Notes: generated by a model from the letters alone, not told the origin. A stretch of 64,000 nucleotides of DNA from an uncultured Lachnospiraceae bacterium (GCA_910585825.1 CAJUEY010000013.1:4687-68686), one strand, 5' to 3'; numbered from the stretch's first letter, positions 50,607 to 59,887 are shown. Numbers and translations: made by a program.

Positions 50607-53600
50607 ATGAATACAGGAGATTTTGAGACAATGGCAGCAGAGAATAAAGCAAAAGAAGTAAATATAATTCAGGCAGTATCCGAGCCGGAGACCGTTTACG
50701 TAAATTCTTACGGCGCAGAGGAACGTTCGGTTTCCTTTAATGATCACTGGCGGTTTTATCTGGGAGATGCAAACGGGGCGCAGGCAGTTTCTTATAACGA
50801 TTCTTCCTGGGATAATGTCGGCCTTCCCCATGATTACAGTATTGATCAGGGATATTCTACGGCAGCTCCCGCAGAGCAGGAGAGCGGCTATGTATTAGGA
50901 GGTACCGGCTGGTACCGGAAGAGCTTTACGCTTTCACCGGACATGGCGGATAAAATAGTCAGTGTGGACTTTGACGGCGTTTATATGAACGCAACGGTTT
51001 ATTTAAACGGTGTGCAGCTTGGAACGCATCCTTATGGATATACGCCGTTTTCTTTTGTTCTGCCGAATGAGAATCTGAAGTTTGGCGGAGAGGAGAACGT
51101 ATTGGCGGTGAAGGTGGATCATAAGCAGCCCTCCAGCCGCTGGTATTCCGGAAGCGGTATTTACCGTGACGTCAAACTGACTGTCACGGAGCCGGTTCAT
51201 GTAGCATATTACGGAACAACAGTCACCACGCCGGATATTGCAGAGGGAAGCGGCACAGTAAATGTTGTTGCCTCCGTAAAAAACGACAGCGGCGGGGCGA
51301 AAGAAGTTTCTGTCCGTCAGACTGTCTATGAGAAGGGCGGCGAAGAGGCGGCGGTGACAGGGACAAAGACAGCGGCGCAGCAGATTGCAGCAGGTGCAGA
51401 GAGCAAAATTACATCATCCGTTACGGTGGCAAACCCAAAACTCTGGTCTACAGAGACGCCGAATCTGTATACGGTCCGCACAGAAGTGTATGTTGGAGAT
51501 GATTTGGCAGACACATATGATACCGAATTTGGATTTCGCTGGGTGAATTTTACAAAAGACAACGGATTTTTCTTAAATGGTAAAAATATGAAATTAAAAG
51601 GTGTGTCTATGCACCACGACCAGGGAGGCCTTGGCGCCGAAGCATGGCGCCGTGCGATAGAGCGACAGGTGGAAAAACTGCAGCAGATGGGCATCAATGC
51701 CATTCGTGTAACCCATAATCCGGCTTCTCAGGTTTTGATTGATCTCTGTAATGAAAGAGGAATCCTCTTAGTAGAGGAGGCTTTTGACTGCTGGCTTTCC
51801 GGAAAGGCAGGAAATACAGAGGATTACGGAAAATGGTTTGAGCAGACAATTGAAACAGGCAATCAGATTGTCGGAGGAGCAGAAGGCGGGCAGTGGGCCG
51901 AGTTTGATTTGAAAGCTATGGTAAAGCGTGGAAGAAATGCGCCTTCTATCATAATGTGGAGTCTTGGAAACGAAGTTTTTCAGCAGCTGATTGATACAAG
52001 TATGAACGATCGGTTTCCGGATACGGCAAAAAAACTGATTCAATGGGTAGGGCAGGAAGATGCAACGCGTTATGTTACTTTTGGAGATAATCAGGTAAAA
52101 GGAAATGTCTGGGCAGATAATGCACCGGTAAAAACAGCTCTGGAATTTGCTAAGGCAAATGAATACGGCGTTCCCGGCGGTCTGGTTGGATTTAACTATG
52201 GAAGCGCCGGACAAATCAGCAATGGACACAGCAGGGATTGGCTGGTATACGGCTCCGAAACAGCGTCTGCTGTCAACAGCCGCGGCATTTATGACAGGAA
52301 AGACAGCTGCGGAGACGGCGGCGTAGGAGATAAACGGCTGACCTCTTACGACAAGAGCTGCGTAAGCTGGGGACATACGGCAGGCGACGGCCTTTGGATT
52401 ACGATGCGGCAGGCTTTTAATGCAGGGGAATTCGTCTGGACCGGATTTGATTATATCGGCGAGCCCACGCCGGATAACTGGCAGGGAACAGGGGCAAACG
52501 GCACCTGGCCGAATATTGCGAAGAATTCTTATTTTGGAATTATTGATACGGCGGGTTTCCCGAAAGACAGCTTTTATCTGTATCAGAGCCAGTGGAATGA
52601 CAAGCTGCATACGCTCCACGTGCTTCCGGTATGGAACCGGGATGAAATTATGGTGGACAGCAGCGGAAAAGCAGAAGTTGTCGTTTACAGTGACGCTCCG
52701 GTTGTAAAACTTTATTTAAACGGAGAAGAAGTGGGTACTGCAACGGCAGTACGCACTGAAACGCCCACCGGCGGATACCGGAATTATACGACAGGTACAG
52801 GATGTTTTGACACAAGCAAAGCCAGCGGCAGCAGTTCTTCTTCCCTGTATGCGACATTCAATGTGCCGTATGAGGAAGGAAAACTGGAAGCAAAGGCGTT
52901 CGATACAGACGGAAATGAAATTACCGATACGGACGGACGCAGTTTTGTAGAGACGACGAAAAAAAGTGAAAAGCTCACGGCTGAGGCAGACCGGGGGACA
53001 ATTACGGCAGACGGAAAAGATTTAAGCTATATTACCATTGATGTAACGGATAAAGACGGCAGATTTGTCAATGCCGCAGAGCCGGAAATCGAAGTATCCG
53101 TAAAGGGCGACGGTGTTCTTTTGGCCCTTGACAACGGTGTGCAAAACGATGTGACTGCACATGGGGAAACAGTAAGAAAAGCAGGAAAAGGAAAACTTCT
53201 GGCAATCGTGCAGTCAACCAAAACGGCGGGCAGCTTTACCGTAACGGCAGAAACACAGGGGTATACAACCGTTTCTGTAACGGTGCAGACAACGGCAGAG
53301 AGCTCTGTTCCTGTAAAAAAGAGCGTTGCAAGCTATGAAATTTCCAGACAGTATTATATTAAGGAGAGAGGAAACCCGACACTGCCGGATTTTGTGAAAG
53401 TAAATTACACAGACGGCACATCGGAAACAAAACCGGTGGTCTGGGAAACGCTGCCCGAGAATCCGGACACCGTCTATTCTGTATCCGGCGCTATTACAGA
53501 TATCAATCTGCAGATATCGGTTTATGTCACGACGATCGGGGATGTGGCGGCAATTCTGAATTATTCTGCGGCGGCGGGCAAAGATTCTGATCTTTCTCTT

Positions 53601-55001
53601 CCGGCGTCTAGGCCGGCAGTTATGGCAGACGGTTCGGTGCTTTCGGCAGAATTTCCGGTAGCATGGAATATTCCGGCAGATATCACAGCCGCAGCAGGCA
53701 AAAAAGAGATAAAAGGAACGGCCAATGTATTTGGAGAGAGCTTTGAGGTAACCGCTTCCATACGCGTAACGGCCGGCAGTTATATAGATGGAGATGAAGC
53801 GCTGCCGAATGTGCCTGAGATGTATGTAAACGGCACATCCAGCAGGGAAAGCGACAGTGCGGCAGAAGTGCTGGCAAAACTTCAGGATGATAAAACCGCC
53901 AAAACAGATATAGCATGGAGCGGACGGGGAACACTGGACTTCCGTTTGGATACGGCAATTGAATTAAAGGATATCACTTTATATCTGAAAGATGCGGCTC
54001 CCGCTTCGGATACGATGAAAATTTATTCATCCAGTGACAACGGTGCAAACTGGAAACAGGCAGAATGCAAGATCAGCAATAAACGGGAAGAGGGCGTGAC
54101 GGTTCGTGCTTTTACTCCGAATGATACCGTTTCGGAAACCTATTTCCGTGTGGAGTTTACCAAAGCGGTGACACTTTTGGGATTGGAACTGAACACAAGA
54201 ATTCCTGCGTTTCCTGTAGGAGAAGATGCAGCGCTTTCTTATCTTAAAGTGGGCGGCCACATTGCAGATGGGGCAACTTTGGAAAAGGGCTGGTTTGGTG
54301 TGGCAGAGGAAGGCCTGGATGTAGAAGATGTTAAGGCGGCCGGAAGAGATAATGCAAGCGTTACGGTTCTTCCAAAAGATGACGGAAACGTTATAAGGAT
54401 TTTGCTTGAGTCTGAAGATCATAAAATACGGGGTGTTTATCAGGTCCTTTTGGGAGAAGATAATACCAAAAATGATAATGCGGCGGATGATTCTCTGGAT
54501 TATCCTTATGAAAAAATGACGCTGACGGCGGCGAGCTGGTATGGGGATGAACCTCCTGCAAAAGCCAATGACGGAAGTACCGGAACAATCTGGCACAGCC
54601 GGTGGGGAAACAGTGGTTCGGGAGAGACTAATCTTACGAATGTGCCCGAGCGGCGTTATCTGCAGATTAAATTGGAAAGCGTGCAGACCATAAATGCATT
54701 GCGTTATCTGCCTAGTTCCTCAGATAAGAACGGCATTGTCCTGAAATATGCAGTAAAAGTCAGTACGGACAATCTGGATGAGGCTGGATGGACAGCGTTG
54801 AACGCTGTGGCGGAAGGCAGTTGGAATACGGCGGTAGAGTGGAAACTGGCAAAATTCAGTGCAGTGGATGCAAAATATATTCGTCTCTATGGCGTAGAGA
54901 CATCAGACAATAGTGGGAATGCAGCAAACCAATATATGTCGGCAGCAGAAGTCCGGATTCGCAATACAAAGAAGAATTATACAGCGGAAATACGGCAATA
55001 A
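50607..55001 (+). CDS. Glycoside hydrolase family 2 (beta-galactosidase-like), large secreted type, likely frameshifted at both ends
   Basis: A 1464-residue frame. Residues about 35-190 are the GH2 sugar-binding jelly roll (WRFYLGD, LPHDYSIDQG, GGTGWYRKSF), then an Ig-like domain, then the catalytic barrel (GFRWVNFTKDNGFFLNGKNMKLKGV-type start). The acid/base is the Glu of WSLGNEV (codon 51972-51974) and the probable nucleophile is the Glu of YGSETAS (52257-52259). A DUF4982-like domain, bacterial Ig-like domains and two F5/8 type C-like domains follow. The chosen ATG has GCGGAGG but yields no signal peptide; a better start at 50560 is out of frame. The end also breaks, and homologous sequence continues to 55518. 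Confidence 0.82.
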   Translation: MNTGDFETMAAENKAKEVNIIQAVSEPETVYVNSYGAEERSVSFNDHWRFYLGDANGAQAVSYNDSSWDNVGLPHDYSIDQGYSTAAPAEQESGYVLGGTGWYRKSFTLSPDMADKIVSVDFDGVYMNATVYLNGVQLGTHPYGYTPFSFVLPNENLKFGGEENVLAVKVDHKQPSSRWYSGSGIYRDVKLTVTEPVHVAYYGTTVTTPDIAEGSGTVNVVASVKNDSGGAKEVSVRQTVYEKGGEEAAVTGTKTAAQQIAAGAESKITSSVTVANPKLWSTETPNLYTVRTEVYVGDDLADTYDTEFGFRWVNFTKDNGFFLNGKNMKLKGVSMHHDQGGLGAEAWRRAIERQVEKLQQMGINAIRVTHNPASQVLIDLCNERGILLVEEAFDCWLSGKAGNTEDYGKWFEQTIETGNQIVGGAEGGQWAEFDLKAMVKRGRNAPSIIMWSLGNEVFQQLIDTSMNDRFPDTAKKLIQWVGQEDATRYVTFGDNQVKGNVWADNAPVKTALEFAKANEYGVPGGLVGFNYGSAGQISNGHSRDWLVYGSETASAVNSRGIYDRKDSCGDGGVGDKRLTSYDKSCVSWGHTAGDGLWITMRQAFNAGEFVWTGFDYIGEPTPDNWQGTGANGTWPNIAKNSYFGIIDTAGFPKDSFYLYQSQWNDKLHTLHVLPVWNRDEIMVDSSGKAEVVVYSDAPVVKLYLNGEEVGTATAVRTETPTGGYRNYTTGTGCFDTSKASGSSSSSLYATFNVPYEEGKLEAKAFDTDGNEITDTDGRSFVETTKKSEKLTAEADRGTITADGKDLSYITIDVTDKDGRFVNAAEPEIEVSVKGDGVLLALDNGVQNDVTAHGETVRKAGKGKLLAIVQSTKTAGSFTVTAETQGYTTVSVTVQTTAESSVPVKKSVASYEISRQYYIKERGNPTLPDFVKVNYTDGTSETKPVVWETLPENPDTVYSVSGAITDINLQISVYVTTIGDVAAILNYSAAAGKDSDLSLPASRPAVMADGSVLSAEFPVAWNIPADITAAAGKKEIKGTANVFGESFEVTASIRVTAGSYIDGDEALPNVPEMYVNGTSSRESDSAAEVLAKLQDDKTAKTDIAWSGRGTLDFRLDTAIELKDITLYLKDAAPASDTMKIYSSSDNGANWKQAECKISNKREEGVTVRAFTPNDTVSETYFRVEFTKAVTLLGLELNTRIPAFPVGEDAALSYLKVGGHIADGATLEKGWFGVAEEGLDVEDVKAAGRDNASVTVLPKDDGNVIRILLESEDHKIRGVYQVLLGEDNTKNDNAADDSLDYPYEKMTLTAASWYGDEPPAKANDGSTGTIWHSRWGNSGSGETNLTNVPERRYLQIKLESVQTINALRYLPSSSDKNGIVLKYAVKVSTDNLDEAGWTALNAVAEGSWNTAVEWKLAKFSAVDAKYIRLYGVETSDNSGNAANQYMSAAEVRIRNTKKNYTAEIRQ

Positions 55002-55518
55002 GCTTTGCAGGCGGAACTGAATCTCTGGATTATACCGGAAAAGAGCAGATATTGCAGTTACATCAGCAGGAGACGGCAGCTGCGCTTTTACAATGCCGGA
55101 TTATCCGGTGACCATTACAGGCGAACCGAAACCGAAAACCTATCAGATTACTTATGAATTAGACGGCGGCACGGCAGAAAATCCGACAGAGTATACGATA
55201 GAAAGCAATGATATAAAACTGAAAAATCCGGTAAAAGGCGATAAATTTGAATCCGGCATTCTGCAGTATCAGGTGACAAAATCGGATGCGAATAACGGCA
55301 CAGCGGCAGTGGTAAAACTCCTCACGAAGAGCAGAAAAGTAATCATTCCCGCTGTTGTAGAGAAAAATGGGTATACCTTTAAAGTAACAGAAGCAGACAA
55401 ACTGGTATTCCAGAAAAACAATCAGCTGAAAAAATTCAGGAAGACAATGAAGAGCGCCGGAAAGAAAATCACCATTAAGAAAAATAAAAAAGAAAGGAAC
55501 CTATTTTATCTAAAGTGA
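55002..55518 (+). pseudogene. Frameshifted C-terminal continuation of the GH2 protein
   Basis: After the GH2 stop, coding sequence continues in a second frame (YSGNTAISFAGGTESLDYTG, about 55002-55045) and then a third (DIAVTSAGDGSCAFTMPDYP through to 55518). The third frame encodes a YELDGGTAENPTEYTIESND-type repeat (InlB B-repeat-like) and a worn BspA-type LRR tail (KVIIPAVVEKNGYTFKVTEADKLVF, lysine-rich end). At least two indels are needed to explain it. A frame starting ATG at 55093 could in theory be translated, but it has no ribosome site. Confidence 0.8.
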
Positions 55519-55531
55519 AGCAGCGATAAAA

Positions 55532-55576
55532 ACGAACGGACTGCCTTTAGAGGGGGGCAGTTCGTTTGTTTTCTTT
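55532..55576 (+). terminator. Terminator after the GH2 gene
   Basis: Stem ACGAAC(GG)ACTGCC with GGCAGTTCGT, followed by a T-rich run (TTGTTTTCTTT). Confidence 0.75.
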
Positions 55577-55612
55577 AAAATAATGTGAAATAAATATTAA
55601 TCTTAAAATGAC

Positions 55613-55641
55613 TTGACGATAAACAGCCTGTTTGTTATAAT
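55613..55641 (+). promoter_or_regulatory. SigA-type promoter of the NlpC/P60 gene
   Basis: TTGACG (55613-55618), 17 bases, TATAAT (55636-55641). The leader is about 65 bases and rich in TTTGTAA motifs. Confidence 0.85.
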
Positions 55642-55711
55642 ACTCACGTAAATTTGTAATAATTTTGTAACAATCAGATAGTAATTGTATTGGTTTGGAG
55701 GATGTTATTTC

Positions 55712-56857
55712 ATGAATAAAAATCGCAGAATTCTTCGTAATACAGCATGTTGTATGGCAGCTGCCATTACACTGGGAGCCGCTCCGTCTGCAGTCCGTGC
55801 GGACATGCCCATTGCAGGAGCGCCTGCCATGATGTCAATCGCGTTGGAGGATGAAGTTAAGAATACGTTTCAAACGGCTTCGGCCGGTATATCATTAAAT
55901 CTGGCGGACTGCGTATCAGCAGCGGCAGAGGAAGCGAGTGTGGCGCCGAAGTCAGAATATGCGGATATTGCCATTGCCCAGGTGGACAACTATGTCAATG
56001 TCAGAGACGCTGCGGGAGAAGAGGGCGATGTAGTCGGCAAGCTTTACAACAATTCAGCGGCCACTGTTGAGGCGACAGAAGGCGATTGGTATAAAATTAC
56101 ATCCGGTAATGTTACCGGTTATGTAAAAAGTGAATTTGTAGTACGTGATGATGAAGAACTTGCAAGACAGGTGAGCAGACGTGTAGCGACAGTAGAGACG
56201 GAAACGTTATTTGTCCGCACAGAGCCTACAACGGAATCCGATGTGCTGGGCATGGTTCCGGATCAGGAAGAACTGACCGTGACGGACGAATCGGTAGACG
56301 GTTGGACAAAGGTTTCCATTGAAGAAGGCGAAGGCTATGTTTCCAACGATTATGTCAACAAATCCATTGAGTTTGTAACGGCGGAGTCCAAAGAGGAAGA
56401 AGAGGCGCGTCTTGCCAGAGAAGAAGCAGAGCGTCAGGCAGCAGCCGCAGCGGCGGAGAAAGCAACGGCCTCTAAGAAGAGCGGCAGTTCTTCACTTCCG
56501 AAATCTTCCGCAGGCAGCTCCACCGGCAGCGCAGTTGCCAACTATGCATGTCAGTTTGTAGGAAATCCTTATGTATACGGCGGTACAAGCCTGACAAACG
56601 GCGCGGACTGCTCCGGATTTGTTATGTCTGTATATGCGGCATTTGGCGTAGGACTGCCCCATTCTTCCGCTGCTATGTGCGGCGTGGGATACGGCGTATC
56701 CGATATGCAGCCGGGTGATATTATCTGTTACAGCGGACATGTTGCAATCTATATCGGCAACAATACCATTGTTCATGCAAGTACGCCGGAAAGCGGCATT
56801 AAGTACACTTCTCCAGTGAACTACAAGCCGATTATCGCGATACGAAGAATTTTCTAA
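55712..56857 (+). CDS. Secreted NlpC/P60 peptidoglycan hydrolase with two SH3b domains
   Basis: A 381-residue exported enzyme. Residues 1-30 are a signal peptide (cleavage near VRADM). SH3b domain 1 spans about 85-145 (VNVRDAAGEEGDVVGKLYNNSAATVE) and SH3b domain 2 about 160-220 (LFVRTEPTTESDVLGMVPDQEELTV); these bind the cell wall. A charged EEEEARLAREEAERQAAAAAAEKA helix and a serine-rich linker follow. The NlpC/P60 domain (about 270-381) has catalytic Cys in NGADCSGFVMSVY, His in SGHVAIYIGN and the third His in TIVHAST. It would cut D-Glu-diamino acid links in peptidoglycan. ATG 55712 follows GGAGG by 10 bases. Confidence 0.93.
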   Translation: MNKNRRILRNTACCMAAAITLGAAPSAVRADMPIAGAPAMMSIALEDEVKNTFQTASAGISLNLADCVSAAAEEASVAPKSEYADIAIAQVDNYVNVRDAAGEEGDVVGKLYNNSAATVEATEGDWYKITSGNVTGYVKSEFVVRDDEELARQVSRRVATVETETLFVRTEPTTESDVLGMVPDQEELTVTDESVDGWTKVSIEEGEGYVSNDYVNKSIEFVTAESKEEEEARLAREEAERQAAAAAAEKATASKKSGSSSLPKSSAGSSTGSAVANYACQFVGNPYVYGGTSLTNGADCSGFVMSVYAAFGVGLPHSSAAMCGVGYGVSDMQPGDIICYSGHVAIYIGNNTIVHASTPESGIKYTSPVNYKPIIAIRRIF

Positions 56858-56931
56858 AGTGATACATTATGAGGCCACTCCGCAGGAGTGTGTCATATTA
56901 GGATACCTGATGGGTATACATAAGAGAACAG

Positions 56932-56973
56932 GGCATCTGAAATTGTCAGCTTGACAGTTTGGATGCCTTTTTT
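56932..56973 (+). terminator. Terminator after the NlpC/P60 gene
   Basis: Long hairpin GGCATCTGAAATTGTCA...TGACAGTTTGGATGCC followed by six to seven T residues. Confidence 0.88.
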
Positions 56974-57019
56974 GTAAATTGATTTCCAATATCATATATA
57001 CCATATATAAAACAAAAAA

Positions 57020-57048
57020 TTGACAAAAGCGTAATCGTGACATAATAT
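57020..57048 (+). promoter_or_regulatory. Promoter of the VOC-family gene
   Basis: TTGACA (57020-57025), 17 bases, TAATAT (57043-57048). Confidence 0.8.
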
Positions 57049-57119
57049 AAAATTTAAATATTGTATTCATGTTGGAGATAGGAAATCAAAAATCAGCATT
57101 GTATGGGAGGTATTGTAAG

Positions 57120-57512
57120 ATGAAGTTAAACGCAATTCATCATATTGCGATTATTGTATCTGATATTCAGGCGGCAAAAGATTTTTATGTTCATAAACTC
57201 GGTTTTGAGGTTGTTAGAGAAAACTATCGGGAGCAGAGAAAGGATTGGAAATTGGATCTGAAAATTGGAGACGGAGCAGAGGCGATTGAATTGGAAATCT
57301 TTGCAGAGTTAAATCCGCCAAAGCGTATTAGTCGTCCGGAAGCCTGCGGCCTGCGTCATTTGGCGTTTCATGTAGAAGACATTGCGGCAGTTGTCGCTGA
57401 ATTGGATAAGCTTGGAATTGAATGCGAACCAATCCGGTATGATGACTATACGCATAAAAAAATGACATTTTTCTTTGATCCGGATGGACTTCCATTAGAA
57501 TTACATGAATAA
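57120..57512 (+). CDS. VOC-family (glyoxalase I-like, YaeR/SMU1112c type) protein
   Basis: A 130-residue single vicinal-oxygen-chelate fold. AIHHIAIIVSDIQAAKDFYVHKLGFEVV begins the first beta-alpha unit, GLRHLAFHVEDI the second, and FFFDPDGLPLELHE the end. Metal ligands are likely a His in HHIAI, Glu in AIELEIF, His in LRHLAF and Glu in LELHE. ATG 57120 follows GGGAGG. The YaeR-type subgroup is often annotated as a glyoxalase or a metal-bound lyase; its substrate is not established. Confidence 0.88.
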   Translation: MKLNAIHHIAIIVSDIQAAKDFYVHKLGFEVVRENYREQRKDWKLDLKIGDGAEAIELEIFAELNPPKRISRPEACGLRHLAFHVEDIAAVVAELDKLGIECEPIRYDDYTHKKMTFFFDPDGLPLELHE

Positions 57513-57520
57513 ATTAATTT

Positions 57521-57567
57521 CTCTTGTTCTTGCCCTGATGGGGTAAGTAACAAGAGAAAGTTTTTTT
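57521..57567 (+). terminator. Terminator after the VOC gene
   Basis: CTCTTGTT/AACAAGAG stem enclosing CTTGCCC-TGAT-GGGGTAAG, followed by AAAG and seven T residues. Confidence 0.85.
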
Positions 57568-57581
57568 CCAATTCAATCTAA

Positions 57582-57722
57582 GGTATCCCATCCAGCCATG
57601 GCTTTGACGGAAATGCCGGCGGTTATGTGACGCTGCCGGAAGCATTCATTGTGAAAAATTATTTTTACAGACATTTTCAGGAATGCTATCAGAAATCGCC
57701 TTCTGAATTTCGGGATTTGTAA
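57582..57722 (+). pseudogene. Fragment resembling the C-terminal HTH of an AraC-family regulator
   Basis: An open frame without a start codon runs from 57582 to the TAA at 57720. It encodes SSHGFDGNAGGY...FYRHFQECYQKSPSEFRDL, which resembles the last helix-turn-helix and terminal SPSEFR motif of AraC regulators. The rest of the gene is missing; it directly follows a terminator. Assignment is by motif shape only. Confidence 0.55.
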
Positions 57723-57836
57723 ATATCCGTTCCATTATTGTCTGTCTAATAATAAAAAAGCCGATTTAGTTAAAATGCACAAAATGTAAAAAAATGTAAA
57801 TAAAAATGTAACAGGTTTGAAATTTTTGTGAATGAA
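57723..57836. other. AT-rich stretch with repeated AAATGTAA motifs
   Basis: AAATGTAA or close forms occur three times at about 57782-57811 (AAATGTAAAAAAATGTAAATAAAAATGTAA). No gene is visible. It borders the DnaA-box cluster and could be an easily melted region. Confidence 0.4.
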
Positions 57837-57916
57837 TGTGGATAATTGTCCACATTTAAAAATCCTGAAAATGGTGAAAAATCGAGTTATACACTAAGTT
57901 ATCCACATTATCCACA
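57837..57916. promoter_or_regulatory. Cluster of DnaA boxes
   Basis: Perfect TTATCCACA boxes occur at 57899-57907 and 57908-57916 (tandem, no gap), and a perfect box on the reverse strand at 57837-57845 (TGTGGATAA). TTGTCCACA at 57846-57854 has one mismatch and TTATACACT at 57887-57895 has two. The flanks are very AT-rich. No dnaA, dnaN or rpmH gene is in the window and gene direction does not switch here, so this is more likely a DnaA titration or regulatory site than the main origin. Confidence 0.75.
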
Positions 57917-58074
57917 AAAAATAGCAAAAAACCATTCTGGAAAATTAAAAAAAATAAGAATATACGTTTTGTCTATTTGTGATAAACTTAAAAAATTTTT
58001 TCAAAAAACTTGACATTTTAAATGTGAAAATATGAAATCAGATTAGAAAAGAAATCTGAAATTTCAAGCAAAAC

Positions 58075-58103
58075 TTGTGAAAACATTGAAACAATGATAT
58101 ACT
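58075..58103 (+). promoter_or_regulatory. Promoter of the YcxB-like gene
   Basis: TTGTGA (58075-58080), 17 bases, TATACT (58098-58103) with an extended TGA before the -10. A second candidate, TTGACA at 58010-58015, has only TGAAAT at the right distance. Confidence 0.65.
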
Positions 58104-58180
58104 TCCTACTATACTCTTCGGCAGGGAGAGAAATCCTTCCGGTTGAATTGTGACTATAAAGCAGCGGGCAGGGGGCGGCT

Positions 58181-58678
58181 ATGAAAACTGAATTTGATAT
58201 TACCCTCAGCGGCAAAGATATGTACCGTTTCAGTATGTATCATGCCTATACGGGAAGTCAGGGAATTTTATCCATTTTGATTGCAGTGATATGTTTTTTT
58301 GCAGCAGTCACGACAAAAGGCTCTGTAGAGTGGATGTACACTCTTTTGTATGCGGGATTTGGCGTTGTGTTTCTTATTTACATACCGTGCAATTTGTACC
58401 TTCGTTCCAAACGGCAGATTTTATCTTCGGAAGTGTTACGGCATGCGCTGCATTACCGGATAGACGAAGAAGGGATTCACACATCCCAGAAAGAGGCGTC
58501 GGCGGATCTGCCCTGGGATCAGGTATATAAAATGGTATCCACCAGACATAATGTGTTGATTTACAGCGCCAGAGTAAATGCTTTTATCATCCCAAGAGAT
58601 CAGATTCCGGGAGAGTATGATGTGCTTAAAGAGATTGCATCCAGACATCTTCCGGCCTACAGATTTAAAGTGAAATAA
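58181..58678 (+). CDS. YcxB-like family membrane protein
   Basis: A 165-residue protein with two helices (SILIAVICFFAAVT and LLYAGFGVVFLIYIPCNLYL) and a C-terminal domain with EGIHTSQKEASADLPWDQVYKMVSTRHNVLIYSARVNAFIIPRDQI, the usual YcxB-like fold signature (W-x2-V-x-K and IPR). Function unknown. The ATG follows GGGGGC, a weak ribosome site. It is the first gene after the DnaA-box region and is followed 46 bases later by tsaE. Confidence 0.82.
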   Translation: MKTEFDITLSGKDMYRFSMYHAYTGSQGILSILIAVICFFAAVTTKGSVEWMYTLLYAGFGVVFLIYIPCNLYLRSKRQILSSEVLRHALHYRIDEEGIHTSQKEASADLPWDQVYKMVSTRHNVLIYSARVNAFIIPRDQIPGEYDVLKEIASRHLPAYRFKVK

Positions 58679-58724
58679 AAGCAGCAAGGCGATTGCTTGA
58701 ACTGTTGAAATAAAGGATAAGCGT

Positions 58725-59162
58725 ATGATTACAATATATGAAACTTTTTCTCCCCGGGAAACAGCAGAACTGGGCAGAAAACTTGGAGAGCATGCATCCT
58801 CCGGAGACGTTTACACCCTGATCGGAGATCTGGGTGTTGGTAAAACTGTTTTTACCCAGGGGATTGCAGAAGGACTGGGAATCAAAGAAACCGTAAACAG
58901 TCCTACCTTTACAATTCTGCAGGTCTATGAAGGCGGCAGACTGCCCTTTTATCATTTCGATGTCTATCGGATCGGCGACATAGAAGAAATGGATGAAATC
59001 GGGTATGAAGAATATTTTTACGGAAATGGAATGTGCATGATCGAATGGGGGAATCTCATTACGGAGATTTTGCCCAAGAACAGAAAAGACATTACCATAG
59101 AAAAAGATTTGGAAAAAGGCTTTGATTACAGAAAAATTATAATTTCAGAGGTAACGGAATGA
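58725..59162 (+). CDS. tsaE: tRNA threonylcarbamoyladenosine biosynthesis ATPase TsaE
   Basis: A 145-residue P-loop ATPase required for t6A37 synthesis in tRNAs reading ANN codons. Walker A is GDLGVGKT; VFTQGIAEGLGI, SPTFTILQVYEG and FYHFDVYRIGDIEEMDEIGYEEYF are family features, and MIEWGNLI follows. It overlaps tsaB by 4 bases (ATGA). Confidence 0.96.
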   Translation: MITIYETFSPRETAELGRKLGEHASSGDVYTLIGDLGVGKTVFTQGIAEGLGIKETVNSPTFTILQVYEGGRLPFYHFDVYRIGDIEEMDEIGYEEYFYGNGMCMIEWGNLITEILPKNRKDITIEKDLEKGFDYRKIIISEVTE

Positions 59163-59887
59163 AACTATTAGCGCTCGACTCTTCCGGTCTGGTGGCAAGC
59201 GTTGCAGTCGTCTGGGATGAGATTTTATCCGGTGAATTTACCATTGACCATAAAATCACTCATTCGCAGACCTTGCTCCCTATGCTGGAAGAACTGGCAA
59301 AACGAATAGAACTGGATCTTGAGACATTAGACGCGATCGCTGTAGCAGGAGGACCAGGGTCTTTTACGGGGCTGCGGATCGGATCGGCTACTGCAAAGGG
59401 GCTGGCGCTTGCTCTTGAAAAACCCCTGATACAGATTCCCACAGTAGATGCACTGGCATACAATCTGTGGGGGCATAGGGATATCATCTGTCCGCTTATG
59501 GATGCCAGAAGGAATCAGACTTATACAGGGTTATACCGGTTTTGCAGCGGACGGATGGAGACGCTTAAGGAGCAGTGCGCGGTAGACATCGGCGCGATTG
59601 TAGATGAAATCAATAAACGCAGAGAGGCAGTTGTCTTTTTGGGAGACGGCGTGCCGGTATTTCAACATTATATTGAAGAACATCTTCTGGGACCCTGTAC
59701 ATTTGCACCTCCCCACCTGTCCAGACAAAGGGCGGGCGCCGTGGCGGCGTTGGCCGTGGAATATTACAAAGAAGGAAAGATGATGGATTCTGCCAGTTTC
59801 AAACCGGAATATTTAAGGCTTTCCCAGGCAGAGCGGGAACGTATGGAGAAAGAACATGCCAAAGATCAGGAAAATGCAGGAGGCTGA
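59159..59887 (+). CDS. tsaB: tRNA threonylcarbamoyladenosine biosynthesis protein TsaB
   Basis: A 242-residue ASKHA-fold partner of TsaD. LLALDSSGLVASVAVVWDE begins the fold, and VAGGPGSFTGLRIGSATAKGLALAL is diagnostic. It lacks the metal-binding HxxxH of TsaD, as expected. The end overlaps rimI by 32 bases. Confidence 0.95.
   Translation: MKLLALDSSGLVASVAVVWDEILSGEFTIDHKITHSQTLLPMLEELAKRIELDLETLDAIAVAGGPGSFTGLRIGSATAKGLALALEKPLIQIPTVDALAYNLWGHRDIICPLMDARRNQTYTGLYRFCSGRMETLKEQCAVDIGAIVDEINKRREAVVFLGDGVPVFQHYIEEHLLGPCTFAPPHLSRQRAGAVAALAVEYYKEGKMMDSASFKPEYLRLSQAERERMEKEHAKDQENAGG

Noticed and set aside
51768..52619. A 283-codon minus-strand frame opposite the GH2 gene
   Set aside because: Shadow of the GH2 catalytic domain; no ribosome site, no family resemblance.
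57837..57916. Main chromosomal origin oriC
   Set aside because: DnaA boxes are present, but dnaA, dnaN and rpmH are not, and genes run in the same direction on both sides. Kept as a DnaA-box cluster only.
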